From assembly GCA_034509425.1 (NCBI GenBank), contig JAVTVJ010000347.1, positions 1,054,001 to 1,118,000 of the forward strand: DNA of 64,000 bases. The letters are read 5' to 3'. The DNA is from Eopsaltria australis. Lineage: Eukaryota; Chordata; Aves; Passeriformes; Petroicidae. The position numbers and the translations under genes are program-made. Shown in pieces: positions 1 to 14,153 of this stretch. A model generated the notes under the pieces. It did not search any database and was not told the DNA's origin. It worked only from the letters and a program-made list of their open reading frames with translations. Within the stretch, counting starts at the first letter, position 1. The number at the start of each line of letters is the position of its first letter.

Positions 1-3000
1 AAAAGTTTAAAACCAGCACTGTTTGACAAAAGAAAAAAAGAGCAATTATTTCACATGTAGTAACAGGACAGTTTTTACCCTTTTTTCTTGCTCATTTAAA
101 AAGGTGTACATCTTTTCCTGCTCTTCAGAGTCTTTCCCTGTAATTTTGAATCTGCTTTCAGATCTTGGTGCAGTGTGCACTCACTCAAGATTTGAGGTAC
201 AACTATCAGGAAGGAATTTTTCAGAGTCTATTATGAATTTTGGTTAACTGTGACCAGCAGTTGGTAATTAAAAGATACTCCAGTCTCTTTTCAATCTTAA
301 AAATGCAATATACATAATTTTCACTGACACAGAAACAATTTTTGCAGTGAAACAAGTCAGGTATGCAAAGGTAAGACCTTCATGACACTTCTGTGGGTGA
401 CTGAGCGTTTGCTGAAATGCAACTTAAATTAGAAACAATTTCAAGTGAACAACAAAAAAGTTATTTTCTTGTTTCTCACTGATGCATAGAGGAACATTGT
501 GAGAAAAAAGTAACATCAGAAGATGGGCAGATAATGGGAAAGCAAACAACTCCATTTCATATTTGGATTTTACTGAAATATTTCTGCTTGAATGCTCTGA
601 AGCAAACAAACAATCTCATGGACAAAGCAAATACACAAAAGGTTGATGCAAAACATAAAGTTTTAAACCATTGGAAGCACCCGAAAAAGATAGATTTCAG
701 CTTAAGCTCATGAACTGTGTTCCTACCCAAAACTATGTATATTTAGCACAAGTACCCCAAACTATGTATATGTCTTCACAAATCACTCTGAGATAATAAT
801 CGTATTTATAGATGAGAAGCCTACATTCTACAAGGAATTTGTATACAAATCTTCTAAGTCCTAGCCCAATGTATTTAATCACAAAACTTTTATATTCAGC
901 AAAAATAAAAACACACAAACAAAACCGCATTTTTAAAGGATGAAAAGACTGTGTCCTTTGAATGGATACAAATGCAGGAAACTAGAAAAACATGTAAATC
1001 ACTCCCATTTTATCCAGCTCTAGAAGATATTAGCATAGAAATCTATTTTTAATAGAGTAATGTTATTTACAACCTCCCGAATCCTCCCTGGAGCAACTAA
1101 AAAACCAGAAACTTACTGAAGTCTATTTCTACTACTTCTCTGTCACAAAAGACTCCGGAAGAATTACCAGAAAAAATAAGCATCTCTTTAAATTCCTCTT
1201 AAATTAACATTTAAATGCACACAGAAAGCTTTTCCTCTGTAAAGCTCAAAGCATTCCATAAATGCAAGAATAACATATTGCATCTATTTTTATCTAGGAA
1301 ACTGAACATACACAGGGTGTGTGTGTGTGCATGTCACGCTGCTGTCCTGTGCAGGGACACCTGAGTAAGCCCATTGCTAATGAGCTGTGCCACTGGAAAC
1401 AGCCTGGTCACACTAAGGTACTGCTCCAAGGAGGTGAAGACACCCTGCTCCTCACCAGTGTCCTTGTGCACTGATCCCTGCTGTGAGCAGATTCTCAGAG
1501 GCCAACAGTCAGTGCTTGTGGAGAGCCTGAGCATCCCAAGGTCCCTGTGAAAGCAACACCAGGCTACGAATCAGCCTGAGCCTCACCTCACCTCACCCTC
1601 CAGTCCTGCATTTGGAATTCTCTGCACCTTCTCTTTTGGCTGACTGTCATGTTGAGTGATGAGATGCACAAGCAGAAAGCTCAAACAGGCTTGGTCTGGG
1701 CTTGCAACATGGGTTTCTTCAAGCAAATTCCATCATTTAGAGAAAAGTGATTGTCCAAAAAAAAACTTATCTCCTGAGCAATTATGAATTAGTTACCCAG
1801 AAGGGCTGACAGTAAGAGTAGCACCCATGTGTTCCAAGGTCAGATTTATTCTTAGTATCAGCTCTTCAAAGAGCTGATACTGTCAGGCTTATGTTGTGCA
1901 GGGTGTCAGATGTCACCATCATTATAGTCCCTTCTGACATCAAAACCTGTGAATCTCTCAGTTTCATCAGCCTCTGATGATTTTCCAGTCCAGAAATGGC
2001 TACAACGATGAATAGAGAGTTACAAGTTTTTAAAGAATACAAACACTGATCACAGGCTCATGTTTACCCAGCTCTTTTTCGAAACAACTTCCAGTAAAAT
2101 CAAATCTGAAAAGGAAAACAATGACAAGGCTCATGAAGAGGACACATGAACACAGTACAAGCAGTGGCATATAATCAAGTTTGCTTTATACAAAAAAACC
2201 TGCATTCATTAAAATACCAGAGTAACTGCAGGTCTTGGGGGGAGATCATGTCTCTATGAATGAGCTCAAAACCAAAGCCCTGCCACTGGGATTTTGAGGG
2301 GAATGAACCTGGAGCATAGGAATTCTCATTAGATACAGAGCCACTCACTTCAAATTCCCAGGCACAGAGAACCCCAAAGCATGCCTAAAAAAAACCAAGG
2401 AAGCAAAAACTGCAGATTCTGTGAACCACCAAGGAATATTTTACAACTCAAAAACAAATGAAACATTTAAAGTGAGATTTTCTTGTTTTGCAGTTTTGAA
2501 CAAATTCGAGAATGCAAGCAAAAGAGAGTGTACAGTTTATTACCATTAACTTCCTGGACAACCTGCTGACCTTCAAGAGCCAACCATGACTTTGAAATTA
2601 ATTAAACTGTCCTAAGTGAAATACCATTCTCAATTTTCATAATGCATTAATTTAGTTAACTATGTTCAAAATTACAATGAATGATTTTTGGCATACATCA
2701 TATTCACAGGTGTTCTGCATTTCAGCCTGTGGCAGCTGCTGACAGCAAGCTTTTCGATGAAGTTCCAATGTGTATGTCTGTGTGTATTTATCCATATAAA
2801 TATTTTTTAACCTGTTAATACAGATTATTTAAAAATATTTAATGTCAGTTTTTACTTCATTTTTTTCAACCACTAAAGAGATTTCTCTTATTTCATTTAT
2901 ATATTTTATTCGCATAAAATTGATCCAAAGAGGATGCTTTAAATTTTTACTGTTTCAGGCCAAAATCCAATTTAGAGTCACACATCAGCAATTTAAAAAC

Positions 3001-4214
3001 AAATCCAGAATAGTTCAATGCTTATTACTTACTCTGTAATTGCTTCATTCACAGATGTTGAAAAAGAAAACCAGTGTATTTTTACTGTAATTTAGGACAG
3101 TCAGTGAAAGTCACTAAATTAGAAAAAAAAAAAAGTACTGGATTATTTTTAATTTTTATGTTACAATGCTTTCTATATTTCCGAAGTTCTCTTCACTAGA
3201 AAAGTAGCTTAAAGTCTAGTCAACGTGATTTCTTGCATAATCTCCCAACAGGAGTATATTTAGCATAATTATCAGAAACATCTCCACTGTTAGGACAGCA
3301 ATGCCTCCAATAGGCATCAAGAAGCTTTTTTGTACCATATCAGGGATTTCTTTTCTTTAGGGAAAACTTAGATTCTTGACACAGATTCAGTCAAGACTGA
3401 TCAAAGAGACAGACTTAGATCTACTGAGTAAGGAAAAATTATGCTTAAACCTATGTCTGTTTCTTTTTGAATGCACTATATATGTATTATGAATCCCCAC
3501 ACACGCTGTATGACAACAAACAGCTCTAACTTCCATCTGAGTTTTTAAAACTAGAAAGTCTGTGTGAACGTCAGTGTGAAATGAAAGGCAGCCAACAATG
3601 CCACTGTTACTTCTTTAAAACAAGCCAGAAAAATTTCTTTATTTGCAATTAAAATGCCACAGCTTTTTGTTTCTCATTCAGTATCATATTTCCACAACAG
3701 GTAACTATAACTGTGCTCCTAGAATGTTTCAACAAATGTACTATAGTTGGAAATCCCCCAAAATCTTTAAACACCTAGCTTTTTGTGGTATTTGCAAACT
3801 AACTACATTCTATGGAAAAAAGTCTGACAAGGATCATCTTCTAATGGAGCTTTCAGATCAAGTACTCAGCTTTGTAACTTCAGTGTCTGCATTAAAATAC
3901 TATTATTACACATTTCAGAAATTAAATATTTTCTCTTTTCAAATTATCTGTATTTTTTTTATGGGCAGTCTACTACCTTAAAAATAGATAGCTGGGTTAT
4001 GAACTAGACAGTAACACATTAAACTGAAATGCTCTGTTCTTTTACTTTATATCTCAAAGGACTACTTAGTATAATCAAATTTAGCAAATAACCTCTTCAG
4101 ACAGTATGAGCAATGTCTCTTCACAGAATTTAGCAGACCATGAAATTCTGATCCCTAGAAATTTTTGAAACACCACTAAGAAAATTCAAAATAGGTACAC
4201 CTATCTGTGTACAC

Positions 4215-4246
4215 ATCATTTTGTATCATTTTGTATGTCATTTTGT
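4215..4246. repeat. Short tandem ATCATTTTGT repeat
   Basis: Two exact copies of ATCATTTTGT stand head to tail at 4,215-4,234. A third partial copy (TCATTTTGT) follows at 4,238-4,246. This is a simple local duplication with no visible function. Confidence 0.85.
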
Positions 4247-4420
4247 CATAACTGTCCATTTCTCAAGGTGACTGTTTTGTTTTAATTTAAGAATATGAAG
4301 CATTTAAAAAATAAAATCTATAAAATATTTTGGACAGTTCTACCACAAAAACTAAATTTCAAATGTTTGATTCTTGCTGTTTTTTCTTTCCTTTTCCTTA
4401 CTTGCATGCCAGCATGCATG

Positions 4421-4442
4421 AAAAAGTGCCCATGCACTTTTT
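4421..4442. repeat. Perfect 9-bp hairpin
   Basis: AAAAAGTGC at 4,421-4,429 pairs perfectly with GCACTTTTT at 4,434-4,442 across a 4-nt loop. It is directly preceded by a GCATGC-rich run. No function is assigned. Confidence 0.8.
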
Positions 4443-7400
4443 GCAATACATTTTGCAATCATTTTTAAAGCCTTAAGAGTACAAATTGAGAAACTTTTCT
4501 GTGGAATTTTCCTTGCAGTGTACATAAGCTCAGTAAACAAGTGCAATGTGGTAGAATATAATACAGCCTGTATCCCCCATATAACTTGTTAAAGTTTGCT
4601 AGCAGAGGACCTAATCATTTTGGTTGAGGCAATTTATAGGAAACTACAGAATAAAATGTTCTTTGATAGACATTCTGTATTGGCAAAATCTGTTCTTGCT
4701 CTTTATATGTCAACATGACAAGTCTTGCTCTTGTATTTCTTTTGAAGGGACCAGCCTATCATCTACAACATTCATATGTGCATCCATCCCACTTCTACAG
4801 GACCTGGGCCTGAATGCCAGGATCAGTAAAGGGATGGAACAGCACCTGGGGAAAGGAAAACATTCCATCGGTGTCATAGCTTTGCTTGGCTTTCAGATAT
4901 TCAGTTATTCACCACAGTTTTTATTTAGAATAAAAGAATTACAGCAGTCTGCTTGGACACATATTCTTTTCTTTGTTGCTCACAGTGGATGCAATCACCT
5001 GAAGATGTAGCTCATTTTGGACTACAAATATATTGTGGCATGATTTAAGAGAAAGAGAATAATTAAACATTCAAAATCAGATCCTTAATGATATATGGCC
5101 ATATCCCTAGGCATCAATCCTGCAAACATATGCATGTTAAATTAATAGAACCTCTCATGTACAACAATTACACTACTTAAATCCTCACAGAATTACTGAT
5201 CTAATTTTGCTTGAAGAAAAAAAGAAGTGTCTTCATTGAGCAGATATTATATATTTGACTCTCTGCCCTTTACTAAATATCCCCCCAAAAATTCTTGCCA
5301 AGTTTTATTAGATGTATTTTTTGACAAAATGAGATGAAGAGCAATTGTGTATACAAGTCACGGTTGTAATTAAGTAACCTATTGTCATTTCTGATACACA
5401 ATTGCCCTATCTCTAAACTTTGTAATTTTTGCCAAAAACATCAGTAAACTGACAGCTGTGTTTAGAAAATATACCTTCCCGATATTTAATGTCAGATATG
5501 CAATTTATAATAAAAATCAGAAACCTGGCAATAAAATTGATTTTACTAGCAAGTCAAAAGCATTGCTGTGTTTCTAACATCATGTCGGTGTTTTACAAGT
5601 TCTTAGTGGGAGTGACAGAGGATGGGGAAGAGACACAAGCATTGTACTGCAAGCACTGTCTCCTCCAGGGCAGCCACATTTCTTTATTGACCTAAGAGGG
5701 AGATATTATCCCCAGATGTCACACCTGGAACTGCTTTCCAGAAAGATGCCAGAAGTGTCTAGAGCAGGCAGTAAATGTTCACCTCTGTCTGAGGCGCACA
5801 ATGAAAGGAGAAAGGACAGAGGACACAGGGCTATCTAATGGATAGAGCTAGAGGGGAGAAAAAAGAAGGAGGGAAAGGAAAGAGGAACGATGACCAAAAA
5901 TGGTGGTTTCCATCACACTGTAAGTATGGTCACTTCAGTATGCACAACATTCGTGCCTTACTCCCACCCCTTTGATACAGATTCTCAGGGAGTTACTTCT
6001 GATCAATGTTCACCAGCACACAGTAGAGCCCAGCTGATTCAAACATTGGTCGATCTGTGTATGTCTTAAGCTGTCCCCTTCTACATGATGTCCTAAGACT
6101 CCAGTAACCTCAAGCTGCCAGTATTTTCACCCTGGGTGCAGGCTCCAGAGTGTCTAAACAGGCCCTCAGAAGGTCTAAACAGTGTTTAGTTGCTGCACTG
6201 GTTTCTAATAAGAATCAATTGAAAGGACTGGCAGGGATCCCTGCTCCTCTTTCCCAACACCCAAGAACAGCACATCTTTTCCCTCCTTTGTTCTCCTTCC
6301 TCCAAAAAACACCTGGAGCTCTGGCTTTGGTAGGCTCTGATATGTACACAGAAGAGCTTCCTGAGCTCTCAAGAACTCATTGCAAAGACACTATTTAACT
6401 CCTCAAATTTCAAGACAAAGTACGGAGCCTTTACTTGGGACAGAAATCCTGTAACGGGAGGTTTCAATATCATATCATGGCACTTCAGATCTGGACTGAA
6501 CTTTCATCATTAAATTATGCATAAGAAATCAGATCATCTGACTAATGAGATTTCTAGCTCAAGTGGCTTACTGATATTCAATAATCCAGAATTCATTAAC
6601 AGAATAGATGATGATATTACTGCAATCATTTTATGCATCATAAAATCCATTAGAAAATACAGTGATATTACTGATGCTGATATTATGCTAAAACATGAAA
6701 TAGGGTGTTAGCAAATAAATAAACAAATAGAAGAATCAGTCATAGTTTCCAGTTTCATCTCTATGCTTAGTCTTCTCATTTCAAAAGTATATCTTTTGAG
6801 CAAAATAACATAGTTTTGGTTACATTTTAAAGCAGCTTTCTGTAGACTTGTTAGAGTACACAGTGCTGTAAAAATTACACCTCTAAATGGCCGTATTTTT
6901 AGGCCCATCTTCAGCAAACAGTTTACTGATCTCTATCAAGCGAACTCTGTGCAGCCACATAGGCCTGCCTATTATTTAAAAAAAACCCCACACCCTTAAG
7001 AGTGACTTTCCAGGCAATTACTGCGTGCCTGTGCTAATCCACCATTAGTCAGTGACAGGAAATTATCAGAACAGCAGACAGCTTCAGATATTACTGTGCT
7101 CTGTCATGCTGGATGGAGACCTAGTTGCTTTGACAAGCAGTATCTCCCTGGCATTTGAAGCAAAGCAATTTTGCTGGCTTGACACTGTAACTTCTGTATG
7201 CTGCCTCTGATGTCGCTAATCAGAAGGCACCGCTCACTAGCAGGGAGTTCTGCACAGCCTAAGCAGACATTAGTCCCTTAGTGGGCATTTCTTGGGAAAG
7301 GTCCCACTGGGAGTCGTAATTTTCTTCTGTGCTGGTTATTTCATGTCATCCTCAATATTATTTCTTCCTTATTGAGCATCAAAAGCCTCAAGAAAAACAC

Positions 7401-8449
7401 TAACTATAATGCCTTCTGTAGGCTGATGCCGCTCAGATTCACCTGAATTCAAAGGTGATGTCTTAGTGCTTAAGCCATAAAGGGAATTTACTGAGCTGAA
7501 GTGCACCCTTCTTGGCAAAGAGTGCCTGCAGCTCCAGGAAACAGCATGAAAATAAGGCTGAGATGTTATATCTGCCGTTTGAACTGTAGGCACACCTATT
7601 TGGCTACCTGAACACACAATCCAGTGCTACTGTTCAAGCCTGATTGCTAGTGGATGATGCAGATCTCAAAGTTTTCTTTTCATCTCTAAGAGATATGGAG
7701 CTTAACTTCTCATATGATCCTATCATCCAGCTTCGTCTCTGACAGCAGGATCACTGGCAGAACTGAAAAGGCCTGAGGAGATCTGGTGCTGCAGTTAGCA
7801 AAAATCCCAGGATAAAAGACACACCAAGAAGCTTTCGGAAGGCAGCTACATGCCCACACGCCTTGCTGGGGAAAGCAGGAGTCATCATGGACCCTGTTTT
7901 TGAGGAATCCATTCTGTTCCCTCACACCGTACATCTTCTGGGCAGCCAGAACCCCAGACCAAGAGACAGAACTGGTTAAGATAACCCACTCCTAGATAAG
8001 GCATGAGAACACCATGTATACGTCACACCCTCCTTATCTGAAACTGAGAAATGCTTCATGCTTTCACAAATATATTTGAAAGGTAAGCATTACACAGCTA
8101 CAGTTTGCAACTTTTATCAGGGAAGTACCGATGTTAGCCAGAAATTAGTCTGCACAATAACAAATGCACAACTGCATTTTTTTACCAAAAACTAAAACTG
8201 AAACTACAGAGACAAGAAAATAAAAAATGGCTCCTACTTGCTCTGAATACTGTTTGCTAAAGTATATCATTCTCATATTTTTGGTTTATAACTGTATCTT
8301 AAAAAAAAATTGTGATTTATATTCATTTAATGTTCAATGTGTCTCAGTAGTCTCATTTACAAAACTGCACACACTTTGGTTATGTTCTTTGCTGGCTAAG
8401 GATTAAGAAGACCATATAAATTCTGAACCTACTGTTTATACTGTAGTAG

Positions 8450-8516
8450 TGATATGTCTGTACTGGCTGGCACCAATCAGGGAGACGATGACACCAGTAA
8501 TCATACAGACATATCA
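8450..8516. repeat. Inverted repeat with a 13-bp tandem duplication in one arm
   Basis: TGATATGTCTGTA at 8,450-8,462 is the exact reverse complement of 8,504-8,516. The right arm overlaps a perfect tandem duplication of ATCATACAGACAT (8,500-8,512 and 8,513-8,525). TACTGG next to the left arm can also pair with CCAGTA before the right arm, so an RNA from here could fold into a bulged stem of about 17 bp. It may be chance or a small folded RNA; there is no expression evidence. Confidence 0.7.
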
Positions 8517-11470
8517 TACAGACATGCAGTGAAACATAATAATGTTTACTGCTTCAGAAAACAAACACCTAAGATATGGGAAAAGATGACAAACAAGGGC
8601 AAGGAAAGCAGAGATAGATAGCTTGGTTGCTTGTAATTCTGTATTTATAATGCAAATAATACAACTATAAATTCAGCTGGCCTACTGATCAGTGGACTGT
8701 ATAGTGAAAAATTATTAACTGTTGATCGAGCAAGCCATGGCCAGATCTTGCGTTTATTTATTTTGAACAGCTTTATTGAGGTGAGTCATTTTATGGATGT
8801 CTGCAGATCCTACAGTAAAGTAGCAAGCTCAGCACCAGTTACACCCTGTTATGGCTGGGATGGCCAATTTTTCCTCCCTTCCAAAAGTAAATTACAATAG
8901 GGTTTCACAGAGCAAAGGCCCGCTGAGGTCTCAGGCATGCTGACAGCATTCCTGAAAATGTGGACTTAAACTTCACTTGCAATTTTATTGTGTCTTTACT
9001 AGAAAATGGTTACAGACATACTTTATCAACAGGCTAAAATGGAAGGCATGACTACACAGCTATATATGGCAAAGTCTGCACTTCTTTTAGAGGGGTAAAT
9101 AACAAAATACCTTGACTCTTCTATCATCTGTACTGGAATACTTTTTATTTGCCCTACTCCTCAAGGAAAATAAGGCAGCATTAAGCAAGTTGTTCTGAAA
9201 TAATTACAAGTGAAGTAGATACTTGTAGTCAGTTCTGATATATGAGGAAACTCAATACATGTAACTCACAGGCATGCAATCCCACTCCTTCCAAACAGAA
9301 GAATGGGGAATTTTCAACTTTCTTTGTTTTGTCACCACTTCTCCACTTTTTATGTAGATACTGCTGCAGTACTGCAGGTATCTGCACACCAAGCTATGTT
9401 CATTTAAAATTCTACCACACATAATATAATATTTTAGTTTCCAAATCCTGATACATAACAAATTCAAAGTTTAAAATGACCCTAAATGTGTCCCCCTCAG
9501 AGCATCAGTGGCTATGTTGGAAAGCTATGAGTTCAAAAGCTATGCTAAAACTGCAAAAGATGAAAAAAGCCTTATGGATTTATGAATGTGAAGTGATTAG
9601 GGCTGTAGTTCCTCAGGCAAGATTGTTTCCTGGCTGAAAAAAAAATAGAAAAATGGAATTGTCTCCAGGAGAGGAATTTAGATGAACAGAAACAGCACTT
9701 CAACATTATCAGTACTTTTTGGACAAGCAAGAGAAGGAGAGGGACAAAACCCAAATACATTAGTCTGGGCACTGAAAGAAGCATTCTGCATGGGCAAAAT
9801 TATTTTAAATCAATGGGTTTGTATTTATAGCATATTTTGATCTGCAATTGCTTTAGCATAATGTAGTACAAAGTTATTGTTGAATATGATAAAGGACACT
9901 TTAATCTACTGAATGTGCAAAAAGCTTAAATGAGTTCTTAATGGCCCTTTTGTTTTGACTGACAGAGATTTATGTCAATGAGAGAAAATGTTTTAATGAA
10001 AGGAATTGCTACAAAGCATATGTGTATGCTTACTTCTCATATGTATGTGAATGAGAAAGACATTAATAAAGAAATACAGCTGCCTGCAATATCTTGCCTT
10101 TAATCTTCCCTATTCCGTTTTTAAATTCATCATGGAGGTGTGGTATTTTGATAACACATTAGCACAGTTATGACATAAAAATGCAATACCTATAGATTAT
10201 TTAATTACATCTTTTAATACAAGTATTGAAGATGTCAAAAGTCTTGCAAAGACAGAAACCCGTGAATAAAAACCTAATTAAAAATTATGTTCTCAAGGAG
10301 TCCCACTCCCCAGGCTCCGCACACTGCTTGCTCTTCAGTTTTGGATCCTACTCACATAACAGGAGCACTACCAGGAAAATTTGTGGGTTCCACATTTAGA
10401 GCAACTGCACGTAAGAATTGGATTTCAGAAAAGCCCCAGGTTTCCCAGATTATAAAACTGCTTGCAGATGTGCCCCATTAATGGCAGTGCTCTCTGCCTG
10501 CCCTGTGAGTGCACCACAGTGACTGCTCTGGCACTACCCTTATATGGGGACGTAGGACAGCAAGGAGAGAAGAGGGCAGGCAAGTAAAATAGAGTGAAGA
10601 CTCCAAAGGCAAATCCAAACAGAGAAATGCCTGAAATAATTACTTGTTGTGAGCAGCACTACTTTGTGATGACAAAAAATTGACACTGGGTCACACAGTA
10701 GCGAGAAGAGCAAGAAGAGTCCTCTTCCAACACATGGCACGTACTTTGTGTGATTAGAAAAGCTGGGACATGATCTCACTTTCTGACATAAATCTATCAC
10801 AAACTGAAAACTATGCTTCACCTGGAAACCATACACGACTGCCATGCTGGTTTTCAGCTACCAGGGAGTCTTTTAATGGAAGTTGAGAGGAAGTTAATGA
10901 TGAATTCACCCTTCAGCAGAGCAGCTGAACCAAAAGGCTCCTGCTGAAATCCTTGTGGGGCAGAGTATCTTGGCAGGGAAAATGCTGCCTGTGTGTTTTC
11001 AGCCGGAAACTGAGTATTTCTATGTGTTACTCTCATCTTAAAAAATGTTATCCACTGATTATCTCACACTTCAGAGATAATACAGAAAATGTCTGAGTGG
11101 GACAACTACTGCATTTATCTATTCTGTTTCCCTGAATTCAGCAGATTGCTCTGGTTTTTACACACAAAGAGGTGCAGCCCCTCTCTCATCTCCTTGAACT
11201 GATGCAATTAGTGAGCTAAGACAAGCATTGCCACAAGCACAATTCATTATATTGTTCCAGTCTATGTTCAAATTATATTTAAAATAGTTGGCAAAGAGTA
11301 TTGGTGAAAGAGTAATAAAAGATTGCTCAATACATCCATATTCTACAAGGTTTTTTCTCTATAGAAACATTACTTTTCATATAAGCATGTAAGAATTTGA
11401 TTTTCTTTCATACTAGACTGCAGCCAGTACTAGACTACTATTATTGTATTATACACATGACCAAATGAGA

Positions 11471-11550
11471 TTAACAGTAAATAATAGTGAATTAATAATG
11501 AACAATAATGAATAATAATTAATAGCAAATAATAATGAATTAATAGTGAT
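11471..11550. repeat. Imperfect AAT-type microsatellite
   Basis: About 80 nt are made of variations on AATAATGAA and AATAATTAA with occasional G and C changes. This is a decayed trinucleotide-type repeat. Confidence 0.85.
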
Positions 11551-12849
11551 TTTTTTCTGTAATACAAACCTTTCACTCTTGCCTGAAACAATACACAACA
11601 AAATTAAAATAAAAAAAAGTAAAAGAAAATATTTTCCTTTTTGTATATTTGTGAAATGAGTCAACTGCTTTTCTTTGATGAGGTCCACTGCTTTAGAAAA
11701 CAATGCAGGCATTACATTTTGTACATAACTCTCCCTCACAAGAATTCAAAGGAAGACCTTTTTGACTAAGTGCTTACCTACAGTGTGTCCAGCAGGACTA
11801 ATAACAAGTTACATTTGTTCACAGTGTATAACATAATTGTTTCCCCAGGGTCCACGTTTTGCAACTTTTCTCATTAAAAACCCTGATCATGAGTATTTCA
11901 GCAAAAACAACTGCCTTTTTTTATTTTCCAAAATGATAATACACTAACCATTCAAATTTTTATTTAAGCTTCTAAGCAATTATATTATATTCTTACAAAT
12001 ACCACTGACTTCATGAAGGCTTACCACTGCTAGTCTATTTGAATAAAATAAAATCAGTGAAAAGTACTGCATATTTTTTGAATAATGTGCAACCTCATAC
12101 ATTCCATCATAAATCCCAAAAGTATGTCAGGAAAGTCTTCAAGTGTTTTATGGTGTGTGCTACAAACCAGTAACCCTTGGGTTGTCTAAACAACATGGTT
12201 CTTTAAAAAACAGGTTTGAATTCTCTCCAGGAAGAGCAGATCCTTTTTAAGATATCAGTCTGAACTGTGCCTCCTCTCTAAAACTGTGCAGGAACATCTC
12301 CATGGTCGACACAGGAACCTAGTTACTGTGTAAGAGAAAAACACTATGCCAGAAGGTCCCATTGGTGCTTTGCTCTGTCCTTTCCCTGTTGCCTCACACC
12401 CTGTCAATCACACCTGAGAAAATAGTACAAGAAGTTTCTTGCTCAGATGCACAAGCCTCGTAACTGGTGGTTTTGACTTATGAAAAGTCACAGAGGGGGA
12501 GAACACTTCATTATTGAATGTAAGAGAACACTTCTGTGTTGCTCTGTACTAACAGAAGGAAGTTTCATGTTAACCAGCATCAACCCACGACAACCCAACA
12601 CAGATGAGTAATGATCTTGATATCATTTCCCAGATGAATAATCTTCCCAGTAAAACTCTAAACATTATCAGTTGCTGTTCAGACAGCCCAGCCATGATGA
12701 GTCAGGCTGTAGGAGCACCTCAAGCCTCAGAGAAGCCGGAAACCTGCCAGTGATTAAAGCTAGAAGCCTCCAAAGGTAAGAGAAATAAGGCTAGCAGCTT
12801 GTTTACAAAAGTCTCCATCATTAAGGTCAGACAGACCTTGCAGTGCTTT

Positions 12850-13050
12850 TTCCTCACACGGTTATATCAACATGTGAAAAAGACTCGTGTCTCCCCAGTT
12901 GACACAGTCACGCCAAACAGCCTCCCTGTGTGAACATAGGTTATGTTGACAGAGGAGGGTGATTGGCAAGCTGTATCATTTAGAGATGAGGTCTAGTTAC
13001 ACCAACTGTAAGCCCATCTTGTTGACATCTTGGTTTGACCTAAGGCACTC
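12850..13050. mobile_element. Possible fossil hAT-type DNA transposon fragment
   Basis: The text resembles, from memory, the palindromic non-autonomous DNA elements of turtles and crocodilians: CACACGGTTATATCAACATG near 12,856, TAGGTTATGTTGACAGAGGA near 12,936 and a later CTTGTTGACATC near 13,020. The spacing is loose and divergence is high, and I see no clear termini or target duplication. A repeat-library search is needed to accept it. Confidence 0.25.
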
Positions 13051-14126
13051 TGCTAACATCACATCTATCCCACAGAAGTGCTGTAGTATATAGATGACAG
13101 TGTAATGCCATGCTGTGTACAATACAGTTTCCCTGCTCTAACAAAACTTCAGAAACATATATCACAAGCATGGATTCATCTCTTTAAAATGGTTATCTCA
13201 TTTTTCTAGGATTTGACAGTATTGATCCTTTCCTGTAAGAATTCCATTATTATATCAACCATACTTTATGATGAAGGTCTATAATTTTTATGCTGCTTAC
13301 ATATTCAAGAAATACGTGACAATGTGATTTTATTACAACACTTTTCTATAGTCGCTGGTTTTAGTTTAGTGTAGCATGGCCTTACAAATTATTTTCCTCT
13401 TTTGTCAGGAAAAAATCAGTCAGCAAGCAAGTTGCTTAATGTTGTTTACAACATCTTCTTAAGGTCAAAATTAACATACATAATAATCATTTTAAGGAGT
13501 GACACTGTGATGCATCAAGCATGAAAGAGGTCAAGAATAAGTCCACTAAGAGTGTCATCTTATCCTTATATATATCCCAATATTCAAAAGCACCTAGGTT
13601 CAAGTGGCTCAGTCTCCTTGAATTTTTGGAATAGTTTATACATATAAATACACATCAAATGGGTTCCTTCATGGAGTGAATCAGTGCAGAAATATTCTGT
13701 GCCTTGCTCTTGTAGGAGCTGGTCTCCTACTAGACCGAGTTCTCAGGTGACCCAGGGAATCAATGCCTGAACTCAGACACTCAGGCTTGGTGTTTAAATT
13801 TAAGTGGTATGAATATGCCCACCTCCAACAGCTTGTTTATTTTCACACAGAGGTTTGCTGAAATTCCCACAGATTTTGCTTAGAGCTGTCTTGGCTGAAC
13901 ATGATTTGCTGATTTGTTCTTTACAGGTCTCTGCTCTTCATGTGTAACATCATCCTATTGCCTTTGAATATCCTCAAGACTACACACCTCTACTACAACA
14001 TAACAAGAACCCTGTTTAATATAACTACATTTTTTCAAGTGGCTTAGGAGAAGAGGACTAGGCTGTTTACAAAGGGCTCACCTACTCTAAGCATGTTTTA
14101 AATACTTTACCTTAATTAGAAATACT

Positions 14127-14153
14127 TTTCTAAGAATACACTTTTCTTAGAAA
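14127..14153. repeat. Perfect 10-bp hairpin
   Basis: TTTCTAAGAA at 14,127-14,136 is the exact reverse complement of 14,144-14,153, with a 7-nt loop. AGAAATACT occurs on both sides of the structure, so it may have arisen by a small inverted duplication. Confidence 0.8.

Noticed and set aside
1317..1329. A short GT run.
   Set aside because: At about six units it is too short to be notable as a microsatellite.
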